NCBI RefSeq assembly: GCF_013155385.1
Contig: NZ_JABJUQ010000007.1
Location: 746,001 to 810,000, forward strand
Length of the DNA stretch: 64,000 nucleotides
Origin: Bacillus sp. WMMC1349
GTDB lineage: Bacteria; Bacillota; Bacilli; Bacillales; Bacillaceae
Direction of reading: 5' to 3'
A program made the position numbers and the translations under genes. Below the pieces are notes generated by a model. The model was not told the DNA's origin. It saw only the letters and a program-made list of their open reading frames with translations, and made no database searches. Shown here one piece after another: positions 35,100-44,107 of this stretch; within the stretch, counting starts at the first letter, position 1; each line of letters begins with the position of its first letter.

Positions 35100-35407
35100 T
35101 TGAAACGTGAAAAGTGTCCTTGTTGTGGCTTTCCAACAATCGAAGAACGTAGAATATTTGAAATATGCGAACTTTGTAATTGGGAAGATGATGGACAGGA
35201 TGACCCAAATGCGGATGAAGTGTGGGGAGGTCAAATGGTGATTATTCCCTTACAGAAGCAAGAAAAAATTTTAAAGAACACCTCATTATGTATTGAGATA
35301 GTAGAAATACAGAAGAACAAACCGATAAAGAGGTTGAAGTAAAAAAGTCTTTAATAAGTATGTTTGTTGAATTAGATAAATGCAAACCTGACTTTACAGG
35401 AAGATAA
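35100..35407 (+). pseudogene. CPCC-family cysteine-rich protein gene, frameshifted and with an in-frame TGA
   Basis: From TTG at 35100 (GGGAGAG upstream) the frame reads KREKCPCCGFPTIEERRIFEICELCNWEDDGQ then DDPNADEVWGG, a clear CPCC domain with two Cys pairs. After GG one base is missing (GGT-CAAATGG instead of GGT-CCA-AAT-GG). The shifted frame then gives DYSLTEARKNFKEHLIMY, a TGA at ~35296 where Arg is expected, and SRNTEEQTDKEVEVKKSLI to a stop at 35405. Two lesions make loss of function likely. Confidence 0.7.
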
Positions 35408-35465
35408 AATCATACGAAATTAATGGATATTTCTAGTTAGAAATATTATCTAAAAAGTGGGTGTC

Positions 35466-35915
35466 ATGTTGGACAATATGATCGATTTAGTATCTTTACT
35501 AAGAATGAAAAAAGTAAGAGTGATAGAAATCCCTAAGTGGGGGACATATCTACGAAAGCAATGGGAAGATAACTTTGTCAATCATCTTAGTGATCAAGAA
35601 AAGAATTCTATTAATCTTTATGATGAAGATGGTTTGTGTGGCTACCTGTGGCATGTATTTAGTTATGAAAGAAGAAAGCATTTAAAGGAGAGACAAGCTG
35701 ATATAGCTTTTAACGAACAATCAAAACAATCTTGCTATGTTTTTTATCAGCATACCGATGATGCTTTGATCCTTGAAAATGCTTCACCTTTAACAGCCGA
35801 GGACTTTGGAAATGAAGAAGATGTTTACGTAGTAGATAAGGAGTTTAATTGGACTTATGTAAAAACTCATGAAACAGGTTACTGCGGTCCATATTTCAGT
35901 CGAAAATTGGATTGA
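35466..35915 (+). CDS. DUF4275 family protein
   Basis: About 149 residues, cytosolic. VRVIEIPKWGTYLRKQWEDNFVNHLSDQEK, then LYDEDGLCGYLWHVFSYER, is DUF4275, a family of small Bacillus proteins of unknown role commonly found in toxin-immunity gene arrays. The ATG at 35466 is preferred over a GTG at 35457, though neither has a strong ribosome site. It appears intact, unlike its CPCC neighbour. Confidence 0.75.
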   Translation: MLDNMIDLVSLLRMKKVRVIEIPKWGTYLRKQWEDNFVNHLSDQEKNSINLYDEDGLCGYLWHVFSYERRKHLKERQADIAFNEQSKQSCYVFYQHTDDALILENASPLTAEDFGNEEDVYVVDKEFNWTYVKTHETGYCGPYFSRKLD

Positions 35916-36176
35916 TTAGCAGGTCAATCGTGATGACATTGATAGTAAAATTAACGAATATGATCACCAAGTTCTTTGTTAACAGAAACGTATGAAAAAG
36001 TACTTGAATACCATAGCTCGTACTTCTTAGACCTTCCAGCTATTTTTGCCGAATTCACTGCTTTGACCAACTTACCCATAATGAAGATATAGAGGTAGAT
36101 CATGTCATTGATACCAACACCGATTAAATGAAGTGGGCAACTCTGCTCACTTTGATGATAGAGGAGAGGAAATAGA

Positions 36177-36611
36177 TTGAAGGTTATATTTTCGATATTA
36201 ACCATTTTTTGTGTTGCCATTACTATGGTAGCTTGTCAAACACAACAAGCAGAAACAATGGTTCTTCTAGATGAAAAAATCTCACAAATTAAAATTTCAA
36301 AGTCTAATGGAACAGGAGAAATGAATGAGGAAATGCTTTTATCCATTAGAGATAAGGAATCCTTAGATGTTTTTGAAAAGGCGATAACGACCGCTGTTAA
36401 GCAATCAGGTAAGGTTGATAAATCTAAACCTGATTACGATGTAGTGGTGGAATACGAAGGAGATGAAGGGGGACTGCCTCCACATGGAATTCATTTATGG
36501 TTAGGACAAGAAAATGAGAAGAGTACGTTTATGTATATTACCGATGATTCAATTTATCTTACATCTCCACAAATGACAAAGGAGTTAAGAAGATTGATAC
36601 TTTCGGAATGA
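36177..36611 (+). CDS. Small lipoprotein of unknown function
   Basis: A 144-residue protein with a lipoprotein signal (MKVIFSILTIFCVAITMVAC, lipobox MVAC at ~20), so it should be anchored on the outer face of the membrane. The rest is charged and has no family I can name; DYDVVVEYEGDEGGLPPHGIHLWLG is its most distinctive part. Translation starts at TTG 36177 with GAGGAGAGG upstream. The 260 bp before it contain a short plus-strand stretch (TYEKVLEYHSSYFLDLPAI...) that may be a gene remnant. Confidence 0.6.
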   Translation: MKVIFSILTIFCVAITMVACQTQQAETMVLLDEKISQIKISKSNGTGEMNEEMLLSIRDKESLDVFEKAITTAVKQSGKVDKSKPDYDVVVEYEGDEGGLPPHGIHLWLGQENEKSTFMYITDDSIYLTSPQMTKELRRLILSE

Positions 36612-36807
36612 TTCTCATTTACCGAAACAGGAAATAATGTGTAAGATATCATATTGACAGACTTCTGCTACAAATAAATGAGAATTTGCAGAAACCATTC
36701 CCTTATTTGTGTATGGTACTTCCATAATGAAAGAGAAGGGATGCTAGACTAAAAAATAGACACAGATTGTTATCATAAAGATATTCACTATAATGGAGTG
36801 TGTCTGT

Positions 36808-37045
36808 TTGGCACAAGGTAGACGGTACAAAGAGGAATTTGAAATTAAAACCGTAAAGTATATTAAGCCGGTAGCCCAAGTATTGATGTACACCACAAAT
36901 ACGGTTGAAAAAGTGACTAAAAAAGGAGCATATCCCCATGAGAATACCCCCTTCTAAATACGGGCAAAAGAACTTGAAAACAAATGGGAAGGTTGCCGTT
37001 TAATTCATGACAACATGAAGCAGCGTGGGTTGAAATATTTAGAAT
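36808..37045 (+). mobile_element. IS3-family OrfA transposase remnant
   Basis: A TTG-started frame reads LAQGRRYKEEFEIKTVKYIKPVAQV, the OrfA helix-turn-helix entry of IS3-family elements (the usual form is RRYxxEFKxxxV...SVAQVA). It then loses register: YTTNTVEKVTKKGAYP in one frame and VHHKYG in another. A stop follows at ~36954 and scattered pieces (NTGKRT / AKELENKW) run to ~37045. No OrfB and no terminal repeats were found. Confidence 0.6.
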
Positions 37046-37071
37046 AACTTACACACTTTTTTTGACAAACC

Positions 37072-37707
37072 CTATTTAGGCCCATTTCTTAGTGTTCCCA
37101 CCCAAACATCCCCGACATTTACCTTATAAAGTGTGTCATTATGATAGTTCTCAGTTTTATAAGATTTATTTATAATTCCACGTACTTCATTTTCTGTCAT
37201 AAAGCCTAAATCGATATCTTCTTTTAAATACTCAGCCCAATACATATCGGCATCAATACATGCTTTCCATTCAAAAAGAGTTAATTTATCTTTTATTGAT
37301 TTGTATTTATGAAAAGGAAAACGCTTTTTAGTTGTGTTTGGATCAAAGACACTATCGTAATAACTAAGACAATTCTTGTATGAAACAACAATTTGGGAAC
37401 TTATAAAATCTGGTTCATATAACCAAATTTTTAGATAAAAATCTTCATCTTCTTTAACCATTTGTTTATACCAATTTAAATATACATTTATCATTTCAAT
37501 TAATAATAGACGATTATACCAAGTTGGAGGATTTGTACGAACTAGTGCATAAAATGGATGAATCCATAACTTTGCGTAATCCCTTTGGTTCTCTCGAATA
37601 TAATCCATATCTAATTCGATTACATTGTGTTTCCACCTTGCTATCTTTCTTTTATGGCGTTTCCATCCGCGAATTTTCTTTTTTTTAGAGTGATAAAATT
37701 CTTTCAC
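37072..37707 (-). CDS. Hypothetical protein, 211 residues
   Basis: No family recognised. The N-terminus is strongly basic (SKKKKIRGWKRHKRKIARWKH), followed by an aromatic-rich body (YNRLLLIEMINVYLNWYKQM, WLYEPDFISSQIVVSYKN) and a C-terminal VGDVWVGTLRNGPK. No signal peptide or membrane span. It is one of several lone genes of unknown role in this block. The ATG lacks a strong ribosome site. Confidence 0.55.
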   Translation of the reverse strand: MKEFYHSKKKKIRGWKRHKRKIARWKHNVIELDMDYIRENQRDYAKLWIHPFYALVRTNPPTWYNRLLLIEMINVYLNWYKQMVKEDEDFYLKIWLYEPDFISSQIVVSYKNCLSYYDSVFDPNTTKKRFPFHKYKSIKDKLTLFEWKACIDADMYWAEYLKEDIDLGFMTENEVRGIINKSYKTENYHNDTLYKVNVGDVWVGTLRNGPK

Positions 37708-37972
37708 TGGTACACGTCCTTTTATTGATTCAATATTTTTGTTCCCCCGTCAAATTAGTATACTAAAATACGGGAAAAATTAGAGCAATGAGGCAAAGAA
37801 TAAGGCTTCTATAAGTTTTCATGTATAATGTGACATGATCTTAAAGGTTAAAGAGAGCAAGAAAAGGGCATAGTTGAAAAAATCCTTACCGCCTCCCAGT
37901 TAAATTATCTGAAGGGTCATTTTCACGTAGAATTTCGATCTACAGTTACTACTCACTGAATGGAGATTTCAA

Positions 37973-38572
37973 ATGAACAAAACCAAAACTGATAGATTAT
38001 GGAGTGATCTTCAAGCCAAATTCGGAGTATCTCTTGATGATGATAATCTAGCTAAAGTAAGGGCAATTTTCCATCCAAGAACCATGAAGAAAAATGATTT
38101 CTTCATCAGAGAGGGTGAGAAATCAACTGAAATAGGATTGATCATGAAAGGGGCATTCCGCTCATTCTATATTAATGAACAGGGTCATGATATGACGAAA
38201 TATTTCTATGTAGAGGGGGATCTGATTCTTTCATATTTAGCTTATATATCGCAGAAAAAATCGGCATATTCTATACAGGCGCTTGAGAATAGTGAGATTT
38301 TTGTGGCTTCAATTCATGATTGGGAGAAGATTGTTGATGAAAATTATCAATTGCTATCATTTTATAAGAGGATGGTTGATACTGTCCTTGTGATGAAGGA
38401 GGAGCATGCAACCAGTTTTAAATTATGGAACAGTACGGAACGATACAATAATTTTTGCGCTTCTTATCCGGAACTAAATCAACGAATAAAACAATGTCAT
38501 CTGGCATCATATTTAGGAATCACTCCAGTATCACTTAGCAGAATAAGAACAAAACAGAATCTTAACAAATGA
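37973..38572 (+). CDS. Crp/Fnr-family transcriptional regulator
   Basis: A 199-residue protein: an N-terminal cyclic-nucleotide-binding-like beta barrel (NDFFIREGEKSTEIGLIMKGAFRSFYINEQGHDMTKYFYVEGDLI) and a C-terminal HTH (IKQCHLASYLGITPVSLSRIR). The TERYNNF-YPELNQRI bridge is typical of the Bacillus/Bacteroidetes lineage of Crp proteins that regulate an adjacent gene. Its likely target is the SDR gene 62 bp downstream. GGAG precedes the ATG. The effector is unknown; no Fe-S cysteines as in Fnr. Confidence 0.85.
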   Translation: MNKTKTDRLWSDLQAKFGVSLDDDNLAKVRAIFHPRTMKKNDFFIREGEKSTEIGLIMKGAFRSFYINEQGHDMTKYFYVEGDLILSYLAYISQKKSAYSIQALENSEIFVASIHDWEKIVDENYQLLSFYKRMVDTVLVMKEEHATSFKLWNSTERYNNFCASYPELNQRIKQCHLASYLGITPVSLSRIRTKQNLNK

Positions 38573-38634
38573 TAATGAGACGAACCTCTATGTGATATAT
38601 AATAAATCACATTCTATCCATGGGGGTTTTTTTA

Positions 38635-39435
38635 GTGAAAAATCAAACAGTTGTACTTATTACTGGATGTTCGAGTGGTATTGGCAAGGAGCTTTGTGAG
38701 ATTTTATATGACCAAGGATACACGGTTGTAGCAACAGCAAGAAATATAGAGACAATAAAGACTCTGAAAGCTTCCTTGAAATTATCGTTGGATGTAACCA
38801 AAAGAGAATTCATTACAGGAGCTGTCCGCGAAGTATTATCAAGATATCGGAAAATTGATGTTCTTGTGAATAATGCAGGTTATTCGGTGAGGGGAGCTTT
38901 AGAGGAGGTTGATGTTTCTGATGTGAAAACGATGTATGATGTGAATGTATTTGGGATGATCCAGATGATTCAAACAGTTGTACCAATTATGCGCAATCAG
39001 CAGTCTGGCAAGATCATCAACATTGGTTCAATCTCAGGGCAGTTTGCACAGGCAATTAACGGTGCTTATTGCTCATCAAAATTTGCAGTTGAAGCATTGA
39101 ATGAGGCGCTACGACTGGAATTGTACCAATATCATATCCAATCAACAGTGATCGAACCTGGGGCTATCAAAACAAATTTTTTTAAAACACTTGCCCAAAA
39201 TTCGGCTGACCTTATGTCAAATCTAAACTCCCCCTATGCTAGACACTATGAATCAGATACTAGACAACGAAGTACCCAGAAAAGGGCTGAAGCGAAAGAA
39301 GTAGCACGGATCATTGCAAAGATTATGGCTAAAAGCCGGTTGAAGGTCCGGTACAAGGTAGCGGTTCCGCTAAAGTTTCGCTTAGTTGCAGCACTTCCAG
39401 ATTCACTGAAGGAGAAGCTGTTAAGAAGACGTTAA
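38635..39435 (+). CDS. Classical SDR family oxidoreductase
   Basis: A 266-residue short-chain dehydrogenase. Cofactor loop TGCSSGIGKELCEIL, NNAGYS, catalytic Ser in GSISGQFAQ and YCSSK at ~152, all canonical. Probably NADP-dependent with a small carbonyl or lipid-like substrate. The GTG at 38635 is preferred: GGGGG lies eight bases before it, whereas the ATG at 38620 overlaps that site. The Crp-like regulator gene is just upstream, so the pair may form a ligand-inducible unit. Confidence 0.88.
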   Translation: MKNQTVVLITGCSSGIGKELCEILYDQGYTVVATARNIETIKTLKASLKLSLDVTKREFITGAVREVLSRYRKIDVLVNNAGYSVRGALEEVDVSDVKTMYDVNVFGMIQMIQTVVPIMRNQQSGKIINIGSISGQFAQAINGAYCSSKFAVEALNEALRLELYQYHIQSTVIEPGAIKTNFFKTLAQNSADLMSNLNSPYARHYESDTRQRSTQKRAEAKEVARIIAKIMAKSRLKVRYKVAVPLKFRLVAALPDSLKEKLLRRR

Positions 39436-39879
39436 CAAACTCGACACCTTAACCCTGAGTACTACATAACGAAGAATTGTGACCGGTAATGAAGGTAGTT
39501 ATTTGATAATTTGTACTTTATCGTTTCCACTGAGAATCTACCACTATGGAGATTCTGGCTTCAAACAGCATTCTCAAGCTAATGAAGAGATTCCAATTTC
39601 ATGTTCAGGATGATATACCCATACAAAAAAGCACTTGATTACCAGTGCTTTTTTTGTAGATAGTATTTATGCTATTCTCCAAACAAACCACAAAAACATC
39701 AAATAGAAAATACTAGTTCAATGGGTCCGTTTTTGACTGTTTTTTAGAGACTCTTCCTTTCATTATTTACCCCCATTACCTTTTGTAACTTTTTTTTCTT
39801 TTTTTAATACTTACTCGTCTTCATTGGTCAAGCTATAATCATAAATGTAAGCGCATAACATGAGGAGGTGATAAACACG
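39436..39879. other. Intergenic region before the PTS operon
   Basis: It contains the SDR terminator (39624-39656) and, near the right end, the promoter area of the PTS operon: a run of T and the segment ATTGGTCAAGC-TATAATC (TATAAT at ~39834). No gene-like frame was seen. Confidence 0.4.
39624..39656 (+). terminator. Terminator downstream of the SDR gene
   Basis: AAAGCACT-N10-AGTGCTTT followed by T5, with matching A run upstream. Confidence 0.85.
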
Positions 39880-41925
39880 ATGTTTAGTAGGCGAATGGTC
39901 AATATTGTTAATTATTTATCTAAGTGTAAAAAAACGAGTTATAAAGACATAGCAAATACCCTAGACATAAAAGAAAGACATGTTAGATATGATATTTATC
40001 GAATAAATGATGAGTTAATGTCACACAATTATCCTCCCATAGAAAAAAGATCAAAAGGAATTCTAATTTTCCCAGATCAAATTGATTTGTCGGTTTTTTC
40101 AGGAGTTGATGATTATCTTTTTGTTCAAGAAGATAGAGTATCTATCATTAGACTTACTTTGTTATTAAATAGTAGTTTGTTAAATTTAAATCAATTAGCG
40201 AATGAATTACAAGTTTCTCGATCGACTATAAAAAATGATTTAAATGTAATAGAAGATGAATTTGATTCTTATCATATTAAAATTACTTATTCACAAGGGT
40301 TTATCCTGGAGGGGGAAATCGAAAACTTTCTATTGTTGCTTTATAGAGAGTTTAAAAGGTATTGTTGTTTATTCTTTGATGACACCGTTGTATACACGTC
40401 ATTTGAGTTGAAAATTAAAAATATTATTCGGCAATCCTTCAATCATATTGATTTAGATCACATCATTCACATCGTAATAAGTGATTTATCAAGCAGAGAA
40501 AAAGTGTTATCAGATCATTCATTTGAATGGTATTTATCAAATATATTGATTACAATCTGGTCGACTATTTATCAAAAAGAAAATGTGATTCATTTTAGTG
40601 ATTTCGAACTAGTTGAAAGTTTAGATTGTAAGGAACTGATTAGTAAGTTAGAAAAAGAATGCCAAATACAATTTTCTAACAAGCAAAAGGAGTTTATTTC
40701 ACGGTTACTGAATTACACTAGTTACCATGTCAATGAAAGTGAAGAAGATGTGATGCAGGCTGAAGCGATCACTTTTCAACTGATTGATGAGATGAGCGAG
40801 AAGATGGATCTTGATTTCAAATCAGATGAGATTCTCATTAGAGGTTTAACAAATCATATTGCGCCATTAATCAGAAGAATAGGAAATAATCTTGATATTC
40901 ATGAAAATATTATGCCGATGCTATCGTCAAGTGATATTGAAATTTATGAAATCGTCAGTCAGGTGATTTCAAATGTTGATATCCTGAAAAAATTAAGAAA
41001 TCAGTCAGAAATCACTTATTTAACGATCCATTTTATCGCTAGCATTAGACGGATAAGAGAGGAAGCACCAAAACGAGTTCTGTTAGTATGCGGTTTTGGT
41101 TATGGGACAACAACCATGTTGAAAGAGTCCCTCATAAACGAATTCCAATTACAGGTTACTGAAGTATTGCCTTTATATCGGTTATCAAATTATCAACAAT
41201 GGGATCATGTCGATTTGGTGATCACAACAACTGAACTTGATAAAATGCCGATTAAAAAACCAATTGTGGTCGTTACGCCTATCCTTACAGATCAAGATAT
41301 AAGGAACATTATTGAAGCAGGCATACCTAGAAAAAAAGTTTTGACTCATTATTTTTCAATTAATAGAAACTTAGAATTTTTAAATGATCAGAACCGTTTA
41401 CAAGTGTTGCAAGTCATTAGAAATCAGTTTGGTTATCCTTTAACAAATAAAAAAAGCAGAATTGAAAATTTCTCAGACATGTTATCTGACGAAAGAATCT
41501 CTATTATTGACGGATGCGATTCATGGGTTCAAACGGTTAGGCTTTGTACGGATTTGTTAGCGGAATATGGTTATGTTGATGAAGAATATGGTGAAGAAAT
41601 CATTGCTAGTATTAATAAGTTAGGCTACTACTCTATCTCAGATGATCATTTTGCTTTGTTACATGGAAAGCCAGGTGCCTATGTAAAAAGAAGTGGGATG
41701 AGCCTTATTCTTAGTAAGAAACCGATAAGATTTGGAGAAAAACAGGTAAATATTATGATTTGTTTAGCTAGCAAAGATAACTCTGAACACATTCCTGCCT
41801 TAATTTCATTAGTTCGAATGGTGAAAGAATATAACTTGATGACACAAATTAAAACAGCAAAGTCTTCTCATGAAATAATGGAAATCATAAAACATAAAGA
41901 GAAAGAGAGTTTAAAAAATGGCTGA
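39880..41925 (+). CDS. PRD-containing PTS-controlled transcriptional activator (LicR/ManR/MtlR type)
   Basis: A 681-residue multidomain regulator. Order: HTH_11 (~1-60, KKTSYKDIANTLDIKERHVRYDIYRIN), a second HTH (~90-150, NLNQLANELQVSRSTIKNDLNVIEDEF), PRD1 (~175-280), PRD2 (~290-395, with NHIAPLIRR and LTIHFIASIRR), an EIIB-Gat-like domain (~400-490, VLLVCGFGYGTTTM with the phospho-Cys) and a C-terminal EIIA-like domain (~530-675). Phosphorylation by HPr and the EII components would set its activity. It starts at ATG 39880 behind a perfect AGGAGGTGA, and overlaps the next gene by eight bases. Confidence 0.92.
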   Translation: MFSRRMVNIVNYLSKCKKTSYKDIANTLDIKERHVRYDIYRINDELMSHNYPPIEKRSKGILIFPDQIDLSVFSGVDDYLFVQEDRVSIIRLTLLLNSSLLNLNQLANELQVSRSTIKNDLNVIEDEFDSYHIKITYSQGFILEGEIENFLLLLYREFKRYCCLFFDDTVVYTSFELKIKNIIRQSFNHIDLDHIIHIVISDLSSREKVLSDHSFEWYLSNILITIWSTIYQKENVIHFSDFELVESLDCKELISKLEKECQIQFSNKQKEFISRLLNYTSYHVNESEEDVMQAEAITFQLIDEMSEKMDLDFKSDEILIRGLTNHIAPLIRRIGNNLDIHENIMPMLSSSDIEIYEIVSQVISNVDILKKLRNQSEITYLTIHFIASIRRIREEAPKRVLLVCGFGYGTTTMLKESLINEFQLQVTEVLPLYRLSNYQQWDHVDLVITTTELDKMPIKKPIVVVTPILTDQDIRNIIEAGIPRKKVLTHYFSINRNLEFLNDQNRLQVLQVIRNQFGYPLTNKKSRIENFSDMLSDERISIIDGCDSWVQTVRLCTDLLAEYGYVDEEYGEEIIASINKLGYYSISDDHFALLHGKPGAYVKRSGMSLILSKKPIRFGEKQVNIMICLASKDNSEHIPALISLVRMVKEYNLMTQIKTAKSSHEIMEIIKHKEKESLKNG

Positions 41926-42373
41926 AATTCTTAGTAAACAATGCATCATTTTAAATATTGATGGAAGTGACAAAAATGAGGTAATTAAGAAATTGGTTGA
42001 TAAGTTAAGTGATGCAGGCAGTATTAAAGACAGAGCTGCATTTCTTAAAGATGTCTATGATAGAGAAATGATCCATCCGACATATATTGGCTATCATATT
42101 GGAATGCCTCATGGAAGGACAGAGAATGTAATAAGAACTGCTATTTGTTATGGAAGATTGTCACAACCGATACAATGGGGCCATGATCATGATGAAAAAG
42201 TAAACACTGTCGTTTTAATTGCTGCTCCAAAAGAAGATAACGATGGACATTTAAAAATCATCTCCCAATTAGCTAGAAATTTAATGCATGAAGATTTTAG
42301 AAATAAATTACTGGAATCAAATGAAGATGAAGTATATACAACGATAAATTCAGTTATTGCATTCGACGCATAA
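41918..42373 (+). CDS. PTS fructose-type EIIA component
   Basis: A 151-residue EIIA of the fructose/mannitol family (PTS_EIIA_2). The phospho-histidine lies in YHIGMPHGRTENVIRTAIC at ~66. It takes phosphate from HPr and passes it to EIIB, encoded two genes downstream. Its start overlaps the regulator stop (ATGGCTGA), so the two are coupled. Confidence 0.92.
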   Translation: MAEILSKQCIILNIDGSDKNEVIKKLVDKLSDAGSIKDRAAFLKDVYDREMIHPTYIGYHIGMPHGRTENVIRTAICYGRLSQPIQWGHDHDEKVNTVVLIAAPKEDNDGHLKIISQLARNLMHEDFRNKLLESNEDEVYTTINSVIAFDA

Positions 42374-42433
42374 TCAATTTCACTCTTTGTATGTCTCCAA
42401 GAAGAATACTGATGAAAAAAAGGAGAGTAGAAG

Positions 42434-43489
42434 ATGAAAAAACAATTAAGTCAAGTAAAAAAGCATCTGTTAACTGGAACATCTCATATGATTCCATTTA
42501 TTGTTGCTGGAGGTATTTTATTCTCAATTTCTGTCATGTTAAATAGTACGCCTTCAACACCAACAGATGGATGGTTAGCAGGTCTTGCACAAATTGGATT
42601 AGGTGGTTTGACACTTTTTATTCCGATTTTAGGTGGGTATATAGCTTATTCAATTGCTGATAAACCTGGCTTGGCTCCGGGGGTAATTGGTGCATATCTC
42701 GCTAGCCAAGTAGGTGCTGGGTTTTTAGGCGGGATTTTGGCCGGTTTTTTGGCGGGGATCATTGTATTTCAATTAAAGAAAATTAAATTACCAATTGCAT
42801 TGAAATCATTAGGTTCTATTTTTCTTTATCCATTGGTCGGGACATTTTTAACAGGGGCTATTATTGTCTGGGTAATAGGTGCTCCAATTGAATCTGTGAT
42901 GAAAGGCTTAACAAATTGGTTAAATAATATGGGTGAAACAGGAAAATTGCCTTTAGGTGCTATATTAGGTGGAATGACAGCTTTTGATATGGGAGGACCT
43001 ATCAACAAAGTAGCTACTTTATTTGCACAAACTCAAGTAGACAAAGTTCCATGGCTAATGGGTGGTGTTGGGGTAGCGATCTGTGTTCCGCCAATTGGTA
43101 TGGGGATTGCTACATTCTTGAGTCCTAAAAAATATAATACTGAGGAAAAAGAAGCTGGTAAAGCAGCTATTCTTATGGGATGCGTAGGTATTACAGAAGG
43201 CGCTATTCCGTTTGCAGCAAATGATCCATTGCGAGTCATTCCATCAATTGTTTTAGGTGGTATTGTAGGCAATATTGTTCCTTTTTTAATGGGTGTCGTG
43301 AATCATGCTCCTTGGGGAGGAATTATTGTATTGCCAGTTGTTGAAGGGAAGTTCGGTTATATTTTAGGCATCATTGCAGGAGCTTTAACAACAGCTCTAG
43401 TTGTTAATCTCCTTAAGAAGAAAAACCATGATGAAGTGACTAAAGATGATAATCATGAAGAATTTGAACTGGATCTAGTAAACATTTAA
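42434..43489 (+). CDS. PTS fructose-type EIIC membrane component
   Basis: A 351-residue permease with about nine helices. GTSHMIPFIVAGGILFSISVML at the start, GGMTAFDMGGPINKVA and GITEGAIPFAANDPLRVIP are the fructose-type EIIC signatures (substrate-binding TEGAIPF). It forms the sugar channel. The hexose or hexitol imported cannot be told. AAGGAG precedes the ATG. Confidence 0.92.
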   Translation: MKKQLSQVKKHLLTGTSHMIPFIVAGGILFSISVMLNSTPSTPTDGWLAGLAQIGLGGLTLFIPILGGYIAYSIADKPGLAPGVIGAYLASQVGAGFLGGILAGFLAGIIVFQLKKIKLPIALKSLGSIFLYPLVGTFLTGAIIVWVIGAPIESVMKGLTNWLNNMGETGKLPLGAILGGMTAFDMGGPINKVATLFAQTQVDKVPWLMGGVGVAICVPPIGMGIATFLSPKKYNTEEKEAGKAAILMGCVGITEGAIPFAANDPLRVIPSIVLGGIVGNIVPFLMGVVNHAPWGGIIVLPVVEGKFGYILGIIAGALTTALVVNLLKKKNHDEVTKDDNHEEFELDLVNI

Positions 43490-43504
43490 GAGGAGGAAAT
43501 AGCA

Positions 43505-43813
43505 ATGAAAATTGTTGGAGTTACAGCATGTCCATCAGGAGTAGCGCACACTTATATGGCTGCAGAGGCATTGAAACTAGCTGGAGAAAAATATGATGTT
43601 AAGGTTTTAATTGAAACACAAGGAGGATCTGGTACAGAGAATCCATTAGATCCAACAGATATTGCAGAGGCTGATTGTGTCATCATTAGCAACGATATTG
43701 ATATTAAAGGGATCGAAAGGTTTAAAGGAAAGCCTTGTTTGAAAAAAGGTGTGTCAGTTTTAATCAAACAATCTGATCAAATTATAAAAGCATTGAAGGA
43801 TAAATTTGAATAG
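43505..43813 (+). CDS. PTS fructose-type EIIB component
   Basis: A 102-residue EIIB. The phospho-cysteine is in GVTACPSGVAHTYMAAEAL at ~10, the fructose-type signature. It accepts phosphate from EIIA and phosphorylates the sugar moving through EIIC. It ends the operon; a strong terminator follows, and no sugar-phosphate enzyme is present in the operon. Confidence 0.92.
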   Translation: MKIVGVTACPSGVAHTYMAAEALKLAGEKYDVKVLIETQGGSGTENPLDPTDIAEADCVIISNDIDIKGIERFKGKPCLKKGVSVLIKQSDQIIKALKDKFE

Positions 43814-43823
43814 GTTCATTTTT

Positions 43824-43872
43824 GGGAGCAAAGCAACAATCTTTACTGAGTTTGTTGCTTTGCTCCTCTTTT
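43824..43872 (+). terminator. Strong terminator of the PTS operon
   Basis: GGAGCAAAGCAACAA and TTGTTGCTTTGCTCC pair perfectly over 15 bp, followed by TCTTTTA. The next 235 bp to the following gene hold nothing recognisable. Confidence 0.92.
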
Positions 43873-44107
43873 ATGTGAAAACATGATTATCGATACCGCT
43901 ATCAGCTTTAGTTTTGAACAAAAAATAAGAAACAAGCGGTTATATTCGTCAATAACCACTAAGGAATTTGAATCTAGTTCTGGTATATACAGATTCTTGT
44001 GGTAGGAGTCACTTGGTCTGTTCTCCTTATTATGTTATATTTCCCTATTGACAGTCCAGCAGTTTTGTTACAAGGTAATCATATAGCAATGATAGGAGGG
44101 TTTCTAG

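Noticed and set aside
35951..36220. 89-codon minus-strand frame before the lipoprotein gene
   Set aside because: It overlaps the lipoprotein start, and the plus strand of the same stretch reads more like a protein remnant.
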